64,000 nt of DNA, taken from contig CANMKX010000005.1 in NCBI GenBank assembly GCA_947498595.1, positions 124,001 through 188,000 on the forward strand. The letters are read 5' to 3'. The position numbers and the translations under genes are program-made. The notes below the pieces were generated by a model. That model worked only from the letters and a program-made list of their open reading frames with translations. It ran no database searches and was not told the DNA's origin. The DNA comes from an uncultured Aquimarina sp. (GTDB lineage: Bacteria > Bacteroidota > Bacteroidia > Flavobacteriales > Flavobacteriaceae). This document shows, one piece after another, positions 19,240 to 26,566 of this stretch (position 1 is the stretch's first letter; every line of letters begins with the position of its first letter).

Positions 19240-19983
19240 ATGAGTAACAAGCATGATGCAAATGTACGAAAAAGACCAATGCTGAACTTTCAGATTGGAC
19301 TAATAGCAAGTTTATTATTTACCTATGTAATGTTCGAAATTTGGACTACAGAACCTATTAAAATAGCGGTGTCAGATCCTGATGTCGATTTCATAGAAGA
19401 AGTTTTTAGTTTTCCTCCCGATTTTAAAATAGAAAAGCCAAAAACAATAGCAGTCGTTAAATCCAAACCAAAACCAGTTCCAATATTAGAAAAAGTTGAG
19501 GTTATTAAAGATGATGTGACTAAAGATATTTCAAAAGAGGAATACAAATTTGTAAAACCAACAGAAACTAGTGCTCCTGTAAAAATTGAAGATATCGTTG
19601 AAGAAGGAGATAAGGAGGTAATAGAGATGCCTTTTACTGCTGTTGAATTTGTTCCTGTATATCCTGGTTGTGAAGGATTGAATACAAATAAAGAAAGAGC
19701 AAGTTGTTTTTCTGAACGTATTAAGAAATTAGTAAGTAAAAAATTTAACGGAGATCTTGGAGCTGAGCTTGGATTGACAGGATTACAGAGAATTTATGTG
19801 CAATTTGATGTTGAAAGAGATGGGACAATTCAAAATATAAAAGCGAGAGGACCACATCCAAGATTAGAAAAAGAAGCAATTAGAGTTGTAGGTAAATTGC
19901 CGCAAATGAAACCAGGAATGCAAAGGGATACTCCAGTAAGAGTTAAGTATTCATTGCCAATAGCATTTAAAATTTTTAATTAG
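19240..19983 (+). CDS. TonB family energy transducer (second of tandem pair)
   Basis: A 247-residue paralogue of the preceding gene. It shares the N-terminal helix pattern (about residues 17-33), the C-terminal TonB domain with a cysteine pair (YPGCEG and RASCFS), LGAELGLTGLQRIYVQF, and RGPHPRLEKEAIRVV. The linker differs: instead of a proline run and acidic tract it is rich in Lys-Pro and Lys-Val pairs (about residues 65-115). The two linkers suggest different spans or partners in the periplasm. It ends at a bidirectional terminator. Confidence 0.87.
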   Translation: MSNKHDANVRKRPMLNFQIGLIASLLFTYVMFEIWTTEPIKIAVSDPDVDFIEEVFSFPPDFKIEKPKTIAVVKSKPKPVPILEKVEVIKDDVTKDISKEEYKFVKPTETSAPVKIEDIVEEGDKEVIEMPFTAVEFVPVYPGCEGLNTNKERASCFSERIKKLVSKKFNGDLGAELGLTGLQRIYVQFDVERDGTIQNIKARGPHPRLEKEAIRVVGKLPQMKPGMQRDTPVRVKYSLPIAFKIFN

Positions 19984-20003
19984 GAGAACAACATTACTAT
20001 CAA

Positions 20004-20045
20004 AAAAAAAGGGGAAATGATATTCGAATCATTTCCCCTTTTTTT
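20004..20045. terminator. Bidirectional terminator between tonB and the metallo-hydrolase gene
   Basis: A 17-bp perfect inverted repeat (20004-20020 and 20029-20045) with A and T tracts on its outer sides, so it can stop transcription from both converging genes. Confidence 0.9.
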
Positions 20046-20060
20046 GGACCAGTCATTTTC

Positions 20061-20930
20061 TTATTTAGTTAGACTTAAATAAATTGTTTTTCTCATTCGT
20101 TCAGAATTAATGAAACCGCTTCCATATCCTTTTTTGTCGTATTTCTCAGTTAAAGAAGAATCAGCAATAATTTTAGCTTCACTTTTACCAGCGTTAATTT
20201 CTCTTTGAACATTAGCAGTAATGTGTTTAAGCATAGCTAAAAAATCAGATAAATCTTTTTTCGAAGCTAAAGACCCATGACCAGGAATTATTTTTGTCTG
20301 ATCATTAGCTAAAATTAAGGCCTTTTCTGAAGCTTCAATATAGCCTTTGATACTACCTCCAGAATTTAAATCAATATACGGATATCTACCATTAAAAAAT
20401 GTATCCCCCATGTGGATTACATTTCCTTCAGCAAAATATATAATTGCATCTCCATCCGTATGAGCATTATGAACATGAGTAACCATTATATTTTCATTTT
20501 TGAAGTATAATTGAAGACCTTCATCAAATGTAATCACAGGTAAACTTTCATTATTAACACTACCTCTTTTCTTTTGGCCACTAATCATTCTAGATCGAAC
20601 ATTTTTTTGAGCAAAAATAGTAGCTCCTTGCTTTGCTAAATTTGCATTTCCACCTGTATGATCTCCATGATAATGTGTGTTAACAAGCATTGTCACAGGT
20701 TGGTCACTGATTTTTTTTAAGCTATTTAGAATTTTATCAGATAGTTTAGCAAATTGATCATCAATGATAAATAAACCTTTTTCATTTTTAAATGCACCAA
20801 TATTTCCACCTTGGCCTACTAACATATGAATATTTGGAGCAATTTCTTGACTAGAAATTTTTACCTCTTTTTGTTGAGATTGAATGTTAAATTGTATGAA
20901 TAAAACTAAAATAAATAATATTTTTTTCAT
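20061..20930 (-). CDS. Secreted metallo-beta-lactamase-fold hydrolase
   Basis: A 289-residue protein with an N-terminal signal peptide (MKKILFILVLFIQF, cleavage near residue 18), so it is probably periplasmic. The zinc-binding motif THYHGDH (His86, His88, Asp90, His91) is intact, with further ligand segments THVHNAHTDGDA, HMGDTFF and IPGHG. These define the metallo-beta-lactamase fold; the substrate cannot be told. Resemblance to class B lactamase-like proteins does not show resistance. It is transcribed alone on the minus strand, divergent from ctaB and convergent with the second tonB gene. Confidence 0.85.
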   Translation of the reverse strand: MKKILFILVLFIQFNIQSQQKEVKISSQEIAPNIHMLVGQGGNIGAFKNEKGLFIIDDQFAKLSDKILNSLKKISDQPVTMLVNTHYHGDHTGGNANLAKQGATIFAQKNVRSRMISGQKKRGSVNNESLPVITFDEGLQLYFKNENIMVTHVHNAHTDGDAIIYFAEGNVIHMGDTFFNGRYPYIDLNSGGSIKGYIEASEKALILANDQTKIIPGHGSLASKKDLSDFLAMLKHITANVQREINAGKSEAKIIADSSLTEKYDKKGYGSGFINSERMRKTIYLSLTK

Positions 20931-21093
20931 GATACAGTTGTCTTTTAAGATAATAACTAAAGTCGTGATAACTTCGAGTACATTACAAGAAACATGTTAA
21001 AGATTATATAAATGATAATGAGTTAAATAGTAAAGGATATAAGATCATTTTATAAAAGTTCTTTTGTAAGGTATTATTATTGTAAGGAATGTA

Positions 21094-21101
21094 TATCTTT
21101 G
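21094..21101 (+). promoter_or_regulatory. -7 element upstream of ctaB
   Basis: TATCTTTG matches the consensus exactly and lies 56 bases before the chosen ATG. No convincing -33 element is seen at 18-21 bases. Confidence 0.5.
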
Positions 21102-21157
21102 CACCACTTTAAAAAACACATTTGATTAAAGGTTATTGAGATTTGATTGAGGCGCAA

Positions 21158-22048
21158 ATGAATACAGTGAAAGTTTCTGCAATACAAGATTTTAAAGAAA
21201 TTACAAAAATGCGATTAGCATTGAGTGTTGTTTTTTCTTCTGTAGCAGGATATTTATTAGGAGTTGAGACAGTATCGTGGACAACATTATTATTGTTAGC
21301 ACTAGGAGGATATTTAATGGTTGGAGCATCTAATGCTTTTAATCAAATAATAGAAAGAGATTTGGATGGATTAATGGATCGAACTAAAAATAGACCAATC
21401 CCATCAGGTAGAATGACAGTGCAAACAGCATTCACTATAGCATCATTGTTTACAATAGTAGGAATTATAGTTCTCTACATAATTAATCCTCAAACAGCAA
21501 TGTTTGGTGCGATTTCAATATTTATGTATGTTAGTTTATATACTCCATTAAAAACAAAAACACCATTATCGGTTTTTGTTGGAGCTTTTCCTGGAGCAAT
21601 CCCTTTTATGTTAGGATGGGTTGCTGCATCAGGGAGTTTTGGTATAGAACCAGGAACATTGTTTATGGTTCAATTCTTTTGGCAATTCCCTCATTTTTGG
21701 GCGATAGGTTGGTTTTTATACGATGATTATAAAAAGGGAGGCTTTTTTATGTTGCCAACAGGTAAAAGAGATAAAGGAACCGCTACTCAAGTAATTATTT
21801 ATACTATTTGGACAATAATAACATCATTAGTGCCAGTGTTTCATGTAACAGGAGATTTATATATAACTCCAATCTCAGGAGTATTAATACTGATACTAGG
21901 GATAGCTACAATGTTACGATACGCTATTCGGTTATATAAAAATCAGGATGCGAAATCAGCAAGACAATTAATGTTGATGAGTGTATTATATATTACCTTG
22001 TTACAAATTATTTATGTAGCAGATAAATTTTTAAGAGAATGGATATAG
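21158..22048 (+). CDS. ctaB: Heme O synthase (protoheme IX farnesyltransferase)
   Basis: CtaB (CyoE) attaches a farnesyl tail to heme B to make heme O, the precursor of heme A for the oxidase. The UbiA-type prenyl-diphosphate motif is visible in NAFNQIIERDLDGLMDRT, and about nine membrane helices can be traced. I chose the ATG at 21158 (MNTVKVSAIQ) over an in-frame TTG at 21143. It starts an assembly and subunit block for cytochrome oxidase and overlaps the next gene by 10 bases, indicating coupling. Heme A synthase (ctaA) is not in the window. Confidence 0.94.
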   Translation: MNTVKVSAIQDFKEITKMRLALSVVFSSVAGYLLGVETVSWTTLLLLALGGYLMVGASNAFNQIIERDLDGLMDRTKNRPIPSGRMTVQTAFTIASLFTIVGIIVLYIINPQTAMFGAISIFMYVSLYTPLKTKTPLSVFVGAFPGAIPFMLGWVAASGSFGIEPGTLFMVQFFWQFPHFWAIGWFLYDDYKKGGFFMLPTGKRDKGTATQVIIYTIWTIITSLVPVFHVTGDLYITPISGVLILILGIATMLRYAIRLYKNQDAKSARQLMLMSVLYITLLQIIYVADKFLREWI

Positions 22049-22662
22049 CTCAACAAACAAATGATGCTTTCCGAGATGACGAACAATCGGGAGATCACTT
22101 AGAAAAACAAAAAATACAAAAAGCCAAAAAATCTATGATGTGGTTTGCTATGGTAAGTATGTCAATGACTTTTGCAGGGTTGACAAGTGCTTATGTAGTA
22201 AGTAAGAGTAGAGTAGATTGGTTAACAGATTTTACATTTCCTACAGCGTTTATAATAAGTTCTGTAGTTATTGTATTAAGTAGTATTACATTTTCTTTGG
22301 CCAAAAAGGCTATTTTAAAAGGAGATAGAAAACAAACAATGTTAATGTTGTTGTTAACATTAGGATTAGGAGTTGCTTTTGTTTGGTTACAATTTTCTGG
22401 TTTTAGTGATATCATTTCCCAAGGATATTTCTTTACAGGAAGCGAGTCAAATGTAACAACATCATTTATTTACATAGTAGTTATAGCACATATGGCTCAC
22501 TTAATTGGCGGACTTATAGTGCTTTTAGTAGTAATTTATAATCATTATAAACAAAAGTATAAAGTAGGACAAACCCTTGGTTTAGAACTAGGTGCTATGT
22601 ATTGGCATTTTGTAGACTTTTTGTGGCTTTATCTCTTTTTCTTTTTCTATTTCTTTAGATAA
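22039..22662 (+). CDS. Cytochrome c oxidase subunit III family protein (short form)
   Basis: A 207-residue membrane protein with about five helices. The heme-copper oxidase subunit III pattern is recognisable in MMWFAMVSMSMTFAGLTSAY, AHMAHLIGGLIVL and the C-terminal MYWHFVDFLWLYLFFFFYF. It overlaps ctaB by 10 bases. A second, longer subunit III-type gene follows directly, as in many flavobacterial oxidase loci, so this may be a structural companion or a CyoC-like paralogue. Which of the two is the main subunit III cannot be decided here. Confidence 0.85.
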   Translation: MDIAQQTNDAFRDDEQSGDHLEKQKIQKAKKSMMWFAMVSMSMTFAGLTSAYVVSKSRVDWLTDFTFPTAFIISSVVIVLSSITFSLAKKAILKGDRKQTMLMLLLTLGLGVAFVWLQFSGFSDIISQGYFFTGSESNVTTSFIYIVVIAHMAHLIGGLIVLLVVIYNHYKQKYKVGQTLGLELGAMYWHFVDFLWLYLFFFFYFFR

Positions 22663-22680
22663 GAAAAATGATTACTTTTG
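22650..22680 (+). promoter_or_regulatory. Promoter within the oxidase block, for the long subunit III gene
   Basis: TTTC (22650-22653), 19 bases, then TACTTTTG (22673-22680), an exact -7 match. It lies at the end of the short subunit III gene, 30 bases before the next ATG. Confidence 0.5.
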
Positions 22681-22710
22681 TGTGAAATTTAACAATACCA
22701 AATTCTTTTT

Positions 22711-23694
22711 ATGGAAACAGCTGTTAATAGAACAGGTACCGAAGGAAAAACTTGGGGTGGAGGAAATGAGCCACTCAAGGTTAGTTACGGAAAGATGATG
22801 ATGTGGTTTTTCATCTTATCAGATGCACTTACATTTTCAGGTTTTCTTGCTGCCTACGGGTTCTCAAGGTTTAAATTTATAAATTCATGGCCGATAGCGG
22901 ATGAAGTGTTTAATCACTTTCCATTTTTACATGGTGTAGATGCACCAATGTATTATGTCGCATTGATGACTTTTATTTTGATATTCTCGTCTGTGACGAT
23001 GGTACTTGCAGTTGATGCAGGACACCACTTGAAAAAAAATAAAGTAATACTTTATATGTTCCTCACAATTGTTGGAGGATTAATTTTCGTTGGATCACAA
23101 GCATGGGAGTGGAAAAACTTCATCAAAGGTGAGTATGGAGCAGTAGAGACTAGAGGAGGTAATATTCTTCAGTTTGTAGATGCAGATGGTCATAGAGTTG
23201 CTCTTAAAGATGTTGCTATTGTTGATACGCATGCTGAGAGAACTAGGCATGAGAGAAAGAATGGACTATGGTTTGTTAAGGAACCTTCGTTACCATCATT
23301 TACTGTCAATGAAATTAAAAATGGTTTTTCAGCTAAAACAGACCTTTTAATCCGGACACAGATACTAGATGAAAAAGGGCATAAAACGATATTATCTAGA
23401 GAAGCGTCTTTAGCCAAATTAAATAATGAAGTAACTGGAGTTGTTGAAGGAGCAAACTTACATCACAATGAGTATGGAAGCCCATTATTTGCAGATTTCT
23501 TTTTCTTTATAACAGGTTTTCACGGTTTTCACGTATTTTCAGGTGTGATGATTAATATCGTTATTTTCTTTAATGTTCTTTTAGGAACATATGAAAGAAG
23601 GAAGAGTTATGAAATGGTTGAAAAAGTTGGATTATACTGGCACTTTGTCGATTTAGTATGGGTGTTTGTATTTACATTCTTCTACTTAGTTTAA
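22711..23694 (+). CDS. coxC: Cytochrome c oxidase subunit III (long form with internal insert)
   Basis: A 327-residue subunit III of the heme-copper oxidase, with the membrane signature segments MMMWFFILSDALTFSGFLAAY and the terminal YWHFVDLVWVFVFTFFYLV. Between the membrane helices, residues about 145-255 form a charged, hydrophilic insert (QFVDADGHRVALKDV through VTGVVEGANLHH) absent from canonical subunit III of about 260 residues; it probably forms a soluble domain. The gene is in line with subunit IV 21 bases later and has a possible promoter of its own. Confidence 0.92.
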   Translation: METAVNRTGTEGKTWGGGNEPLKVSYGKMMMWFFILSDALTFSGFLAAYGFSRFKFINSWPIADEVFNHFPFLHGVDAPMYYVALMTFILIFSSVTMVLAVDAGHHLKKNKVILYMFLTIVGGLIFVGSQAWEWKNFIKGEYGAVETRGGNILQFVDADGHRVALKDVAIVDTHAERTRHERKNGLWFVKEPSLPSFTVNEIKNGFSAKTDLLIRTQILDEKGHKTILSREASLAKLNNEVTGVVEGANLHHNEYGSPLFADFFFFITGFHGFHVFSGVMINIVIFFNVLLGTYERRKSYEMVEKVGLYWHFVDLVWVFVFTFFYLV

Positions 23695-23715
23695 TTATAG
23701 AAAAGCATAGAAAAA

Positions 23716-24075
23716 ATGGGTCACGATACAGCAGAACACGGATCAAATATCAAGAGGATATGGAAAGTATTTTTTATCCTTTCTATAGTAACAATCGTTG
23801 AAGTTATCTTAGGTATAATTAAGCCTGATTTCATGATTGAAACGTACATAGTGCGTATGAAGTTATTAAATTGGATATTTATTATTCTTACAATATATAA
23901 AGCATATTTAATTACGTGGGCATTTATGCACATGGAAGGAGAAACTAAAGGATTACGTCGTTCAGTAGTTTGGACAGGTGTATTCTTAATTTGTTATTTG
24001 ATTTTTATACTTTTAACAGAAGGAGATTATGTATTTGAAGTATTCAAAAATGGATACAAGAGCTGGGATTTTTAA
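23716..24075 (+). CDS. Cytochrome c oxidase subunit IV-type protein
   Basis: A 119-residue protein with three hydrophobic helices. It matches the small bacterial subunit IV (CtaF/CoxD-like) family, with WAFMHMEGETKGLRRS between the second and third helix. In known enzymes this subunit stabilises the complex and has no cofactor. It follows subunit III by 21 bases and is followed by a terminator, closing the structural part of this block. Confidence 0.87.
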   Translation: MGHDTAEHGSNIKRIWKVFFILSIVTIVEVILGIIKPDFMIETYIVRMKLLNWIFIILTIYKAYLITWAFMHMEGETKGLRRSVVWTGVFLICYLIFILLTEGDYVFEVFKNGYKSWDF

Positions 24076-24105
24076 AATCCTGAAGTAAATACATGAAAAG
24101 CATAT

Positions 24106-24135
24106 AAAAAGACGGTTGTTAAGCCGTCTTTTTTT
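24106..24135 (+). terminator. Intrinsic terminator after subunit IV
   Basis: A 10-bp stem (24106-24115 with 24124-24133, core GACGG/CCGTC) is followed by a T run. Confidence 0.8.
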
Positions 24136-24142
24136 ATTTTTG
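24135..24142 (+). promoter_or_regulatory. -7 element directly after the terminator
   Basis: TATTTTTG fits TAnnTTTG exactly and begins in the terminator's T run, 23 bases before the next ATG. The -33 position is poor, so this is tentative. Confidence 0.4.
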
Positions 24143-24165
24143 CATCTTAAATAAAGAAGAATAGT

Positions 24166-24819
24166 ATGAAGAAGTTTTTAGTATTAGGAATTTTATTTAT
24201 GTTGCCTTTAGTTGCATATCTTTTCTTTGCTTCCGGAGTGCACAATTTTGCTAAATTACCAATACTTCATGAAGGAGTTGGAGGAATAGAAAACTTAAAG
24301 GCTTTGGATGGAAAGCAACGAACCTTTAATGATAAAATTACGATTGTTGGTTTTTTAGGAAAAGATATTGATAAAGTTAAAGGAAATGCTTTTAACCTAA
24401 ATCAAAAGATATATAAGAAAAACCATACATTTAATGACTTTCAATTAATAATGATTTCTCCTTATGGAACAGAAAATGAAACAAAAGAGTTATTAAAAGA
24501 ATTGGGAGTGATTACTGATATGTCTAATTGGACATTCTTATTTGGAACAGAAAGCGAAATAGAGGGTCTATTTAATAGTTTATCGGTACCTCATACATTA
24601 GATGAAAATTTAGCAACACCTTATGTGTATATAATTGATAAAAAATCAAATTTAAGAGGGAGAGATGATAACGCTAAAAAGAAAGAAGAAAAAGTCTATG
24701 GTTATAACTCGAGTTCTGTAGCTGATTTAAATAATGTTATGGTGGATGATGTGAAAGTAATATTGGCAGAATATAGGTTGGAGTTAAAGAAGTATAAAGC
24801 CGAAAGAAAAAATAAATAA
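24166..24819 (+). CDS. SCO-like membrane-anchored protein without copper ligands
   Basis: I do not recognise a named family for this 217-residue protein. It has an N-terminal membrane anchor (residues about 4-22) and then a thioredoxin-like layout that runs parallel to the SCO protein encoded next: a KITIVGFLG strand where SCO has KVYVAEFFF, a QLIMISPYGTENETKELLKEL stretch like a SCO strand-helix, and a VYIIDKKSNLRGR segment where SCO has FALIDKNGFIRSR. There is no CxxxC and no His-x-x-His. It contains no cysteine at all, so it cannot bind copper or do dithiol chemistry in the SCO way. Position suggests an oxidase-assembly role (inference). Confidence 0.65.
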   Translation: MKKFLVLGILFMLPLVAYLFFASGVHNFAKLPILHEGVGGIENLKALDGKQRTFNDKITIVGFLGKDIDKVKGNAFNLNQKIYKKNHTFNDFQLIMISPYGTENETKELLKELGVITDMSNWTFLFGTESEIEGLFNSLSVPHTLDENLATPYVYIIDKKSNLRGRDDNAKKKEEKVYGYNSSSVADLNNVMVDDVKVILAEYRLELKKYKAERKNK

Positions 24820-24843
24820 ATCATTAATACTAAGAGAACTTAA

Positions 24844-25572
24844 ATGAAAAAATATTCATACGTTGGGATATCATTTGTGATTCTTGTTTTTGGAATTATT
24901 TTTATTCCTAGAATACTTGATCGAGTTAGTAGTACATCTATTACAAAAAATGATAGAATGAGTGCATCAAACCCTTTAGCTAATTCAAAACTATCTTTTA
25001 TAAAAATAAATGGGGAAGCAAAAAAAGTTCCGGATTTCGCTTTTGTAAATCAAGATAGTTTATTGATTACTAATCATGACTATAGAGGAAAAGTTTATGT
25101 AGCAGAATTCTTTTTTACTAGTTGCCCAACAATATGTCCTAAAATGACTAGAAATTTAGTTTATATTCAAAATAAATTGAAAGACAATGACAATTTTGGA
25201 ATAGCTTCTTTTACAATTACACCAGATAGAGATACCCCTAAAGTTTTAAAGCAATATGCAGAACAATATTCAGTAACAAATCCTGATTGGCATTTGTTAA
25301 CAGGGGATAGAGATAAAATATATGAGTTGGCTAATAAAGGCTTTAATTTATATGCAGCAGAAAATCCAGATGCCCCTGGAGGTTTTGAACATAATGGACA
25401 CTTTGCTTTAATTGATAAAAATGGATTTATACGTTCTAGATATGATGCTCATGGCAATCCTTTGATTTTTTATAGAGGAACAATAGGTGTCGAAGAAAAG
25501 ATGGATATTAATGGGGAAGAAGAGCAAGTAAGTATATTATTAGAAGATATTAAAAAATTACTAGAAGAATAG
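24844..25572 (+). CDS. SCO1/SenC family copper chaperone
   Basis: SCO proteins deliver copper to, or reduce, the CuA site of oxidase subunit II. The 242-residue protein has an N-terminal anchor (about residues 5-22) and a periplasmic thioredoxin-like domain. The copper ligands are intact: Cys94 and Cys98 in TSCPTICPK, and a histidine in FEHNGHFALID (His183 or His186). It lies between the ligand-less SCO-like gene and DUF420, 24 and 1 bases away, so these genes are almost certainly co-transcribed. Confidence 0.93.
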   Translation: MKKYSYVGISFVILVFGIIFIPRILDRVSSTSITKNDRMSASNPLANSKLSFIKINGEAKKVPDFAFVNQDSLLITNHDYRGKVYVAEFFFTSCPTICPKMTRNLVYIQNKLKDNDNFGIASFTITPDRDTPKVLKQYAEQYSVTNPDWHLLTGDRDKIYELANKGFNLYAAENPDAPGGFEHNGHFALIDKNGFIRSRYDAHGNPLIFYRGTIGVEEKMDINGEEEQVSILLEDIKKLLEE

Positions 25573-25573
25573 T

Positions 25574-26149
25574 ATGGAAAAGAATAAGGAAGTACTGGAT
25601 AAGAAATATAACAGTTGGATTATAATATTATCAATATTAATCCCTGTAGCAGTAGCGCTATTATTTTCTGTAAGAATACCAAACGTAGAGCGTTTAGGCT
25701 TTTTGCCTCCTATTTATGCTACAATTAATGGGTTAACAGCTGTAGTACTAGTTTTAGCTGTAATACAAGTAAAAAAAGGAAATAGAATAGCTCATGAACA
25801 ATTAATGAAATTGGCAATATCGTTTTCAATTGCTTTTTTGTTAATGTACATAGCATATCACGCAACATCTGATGCAACAATTTTTGGAGATGCGAATCAT
25901 GATGGAGTTTTATCTGATATTGAAAAAGCAGATGTAGGAGGGATATCTTATGTCTACTATTTTATTTTAATAACGCATATTTTACTTTCTATCGCTGTAA
26001 TTCCATTTGTGCTAATAGCATATGTAAGAACACTATCAGAACAATTTGATAAGCATAAAAAGATTGCAAAAATAGCATTCCCAATTTGGTTATATGTTGC
26101 TGTAACAGGAGTAATAGTATTTGCTATGATCTCACCATATTATCCTTAA
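25574..26149 (+). CDS. DUF420 family membrane protein with EF-hand-like loop
   Basis: A 191-residue membrane protein with five or so helices, of the DUF420 family that often neighbours SCO in oxidase loci. Its function is not established; a role in CuA or heme-a assembly is suspected from context. Conserved histidines lie in RIAHEQLMKL and YHAT, and in ILITHILLS. Between two helices, residues 106-117 (DANHDGVLSDIE) fit a canonical calcium-binding EF-hand loop with Asp/Asn/Asp at positions 1, 3, 5, Gly at 6 and Glu at 12. It starts one base after the SCO stop. Confidence 0.85.
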   Translation: MEKNKEVLDKKYNSWIIILSILIPVAVALLFSVRIPNVERLGFLPPIYATINGLTAVVLVLAVIQVKKGNRIAHEQLMKLAISFSIAFLLMYIAYHATSDATIFGDANHDGVLSDIEKADVGGISYVYYFILITHILLSIAVIPFVLIAYVRTLSEQFDKHKKIAKIAFPIWLYVAVTGVIVFAMISPYYP

Positions 26150-26160
26150 AAGAACAAATA

Positions 26161-26385
26161 ATGAAACATAAAAGCATATACATATTGGTATTTATATTTT
26201 TATTAAATATAATTCCAATTGAGGCACAATGTTCTATGTGTAGAGCAGTTTTACAAAGTGAAGAAGGACAAAGTGCTGCTAAAGGAATCAATAATGGTAT
26301 TTTATACCTAATGGTGCTTCCGTATATTTTAATAGGAGGAGTAGGGTATTTTCTTTATAAAGCAAGAAAGTCAAATAAAAAGTAA
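26161..26385 (+). CDS. Small membrane protein with CxxC motif
   Basis: A 74-residue protein with a signal-like hydrophobic N terminus (MKHKSIYILVFIFLLNIIP), a CSMC motif immediately after the probable cleavage or anchor region (EAQCSMCRAVLQ), and a C-terminal transmembrane helix followed by basic residues. I recognise the type as a conserved companion of SCO/DUF420 genes in Flavobacteria, without a known function. The CSMC pair in the periplasm could bind metal or be redox active (inference). The frame extends upstream to 26086 but that region overlaps DUF420 and lacks sense; the ATG at 26161, 11 bases after DUF420, gives the signal peptide. Confidence 0.75.
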   Translation: MKHKSIYILVFIFLLNIIPIEAQCSMCRAVLQSEEGQSAAKGINNGILYLMVLPYILIGGVGYFLYKARKSNKK

Positions 26386-26391
26386 ATGTTA

Positions 26392-26435
26392 TTTTAACAT
26401 TTTGATAACATATTTGCTGTAACAAAATGTTAAAA
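26392..26435. repeat. Inverted repeat after the oxidase assembly genes
   Basis: Perfect 13-bp arms (26392-26404, TTTTAACATTTTG, and 26423-26435) with an 18-base spacer, starting 7 bases after a stop codon. It lacks a T tail on the right, so it is not a standard terminator. Confidence 0.6.
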
Positions 26436-26437
26436 CT

Positions 26438-26462
26438 TGTAGTCTTATAGAATAAGACTACA
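26438..26462. promoter_or_regulatory. 25-bp dyad, possible operator of the exporter operon
   Basis: Arms TGTAGTCTTAT (26438-26448) and its exact complement (26452-26462) surround AGA. No T run follows. It lies about 105 bases upstream of the exporter ATPase gene, which fits a repressor or activator site, though an RNA hairpin is also possible. Confidence 0.45.
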
Positions 26463-26535
26463 CTAACCTCTATAAAAATATAGAAAAGACAATTGTTTAT
26501 AAAGTAATAAGGTAGTGTCAGTCTAAAATTTTAGT

Positions 26536-26553
26536 TGATGTTGTATAACATCA
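26536..26553. promoter_or_regulatory. 18-bp dyad close to the exporter start codon
   Basis: TGATGTT (26536-26542), GTAT, AACATCA (26547-26553). It ends 13 bases before the ATG at 26567, so it could be an operator or a hairpin at the translation start. Confidence 0.4.
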
Positions 26554-26566
26554 TAAATAAAAGATT

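Noticed and set aside
20061..20930. Beta-lactam resistance gene
   Set aside because: The zinc motifs only define the metallo-beta-lactamase fold, which serves many reactions. Nothing in the sequence shows lactamase activity.
24106..24142. Riboswitch or attenuator at the terminator plus -7 element
   Set aside because: The hairpin is a plain terminator with a T run, and the neighbouring -7 element is enough to explain the next gene.
26086..26160. N-terminal extension of the small CxxC membrane protein
   Set aside because: The stretch overlaps DUF420 in another frame, and the ATG at 26161 gives a proper signal peptide.
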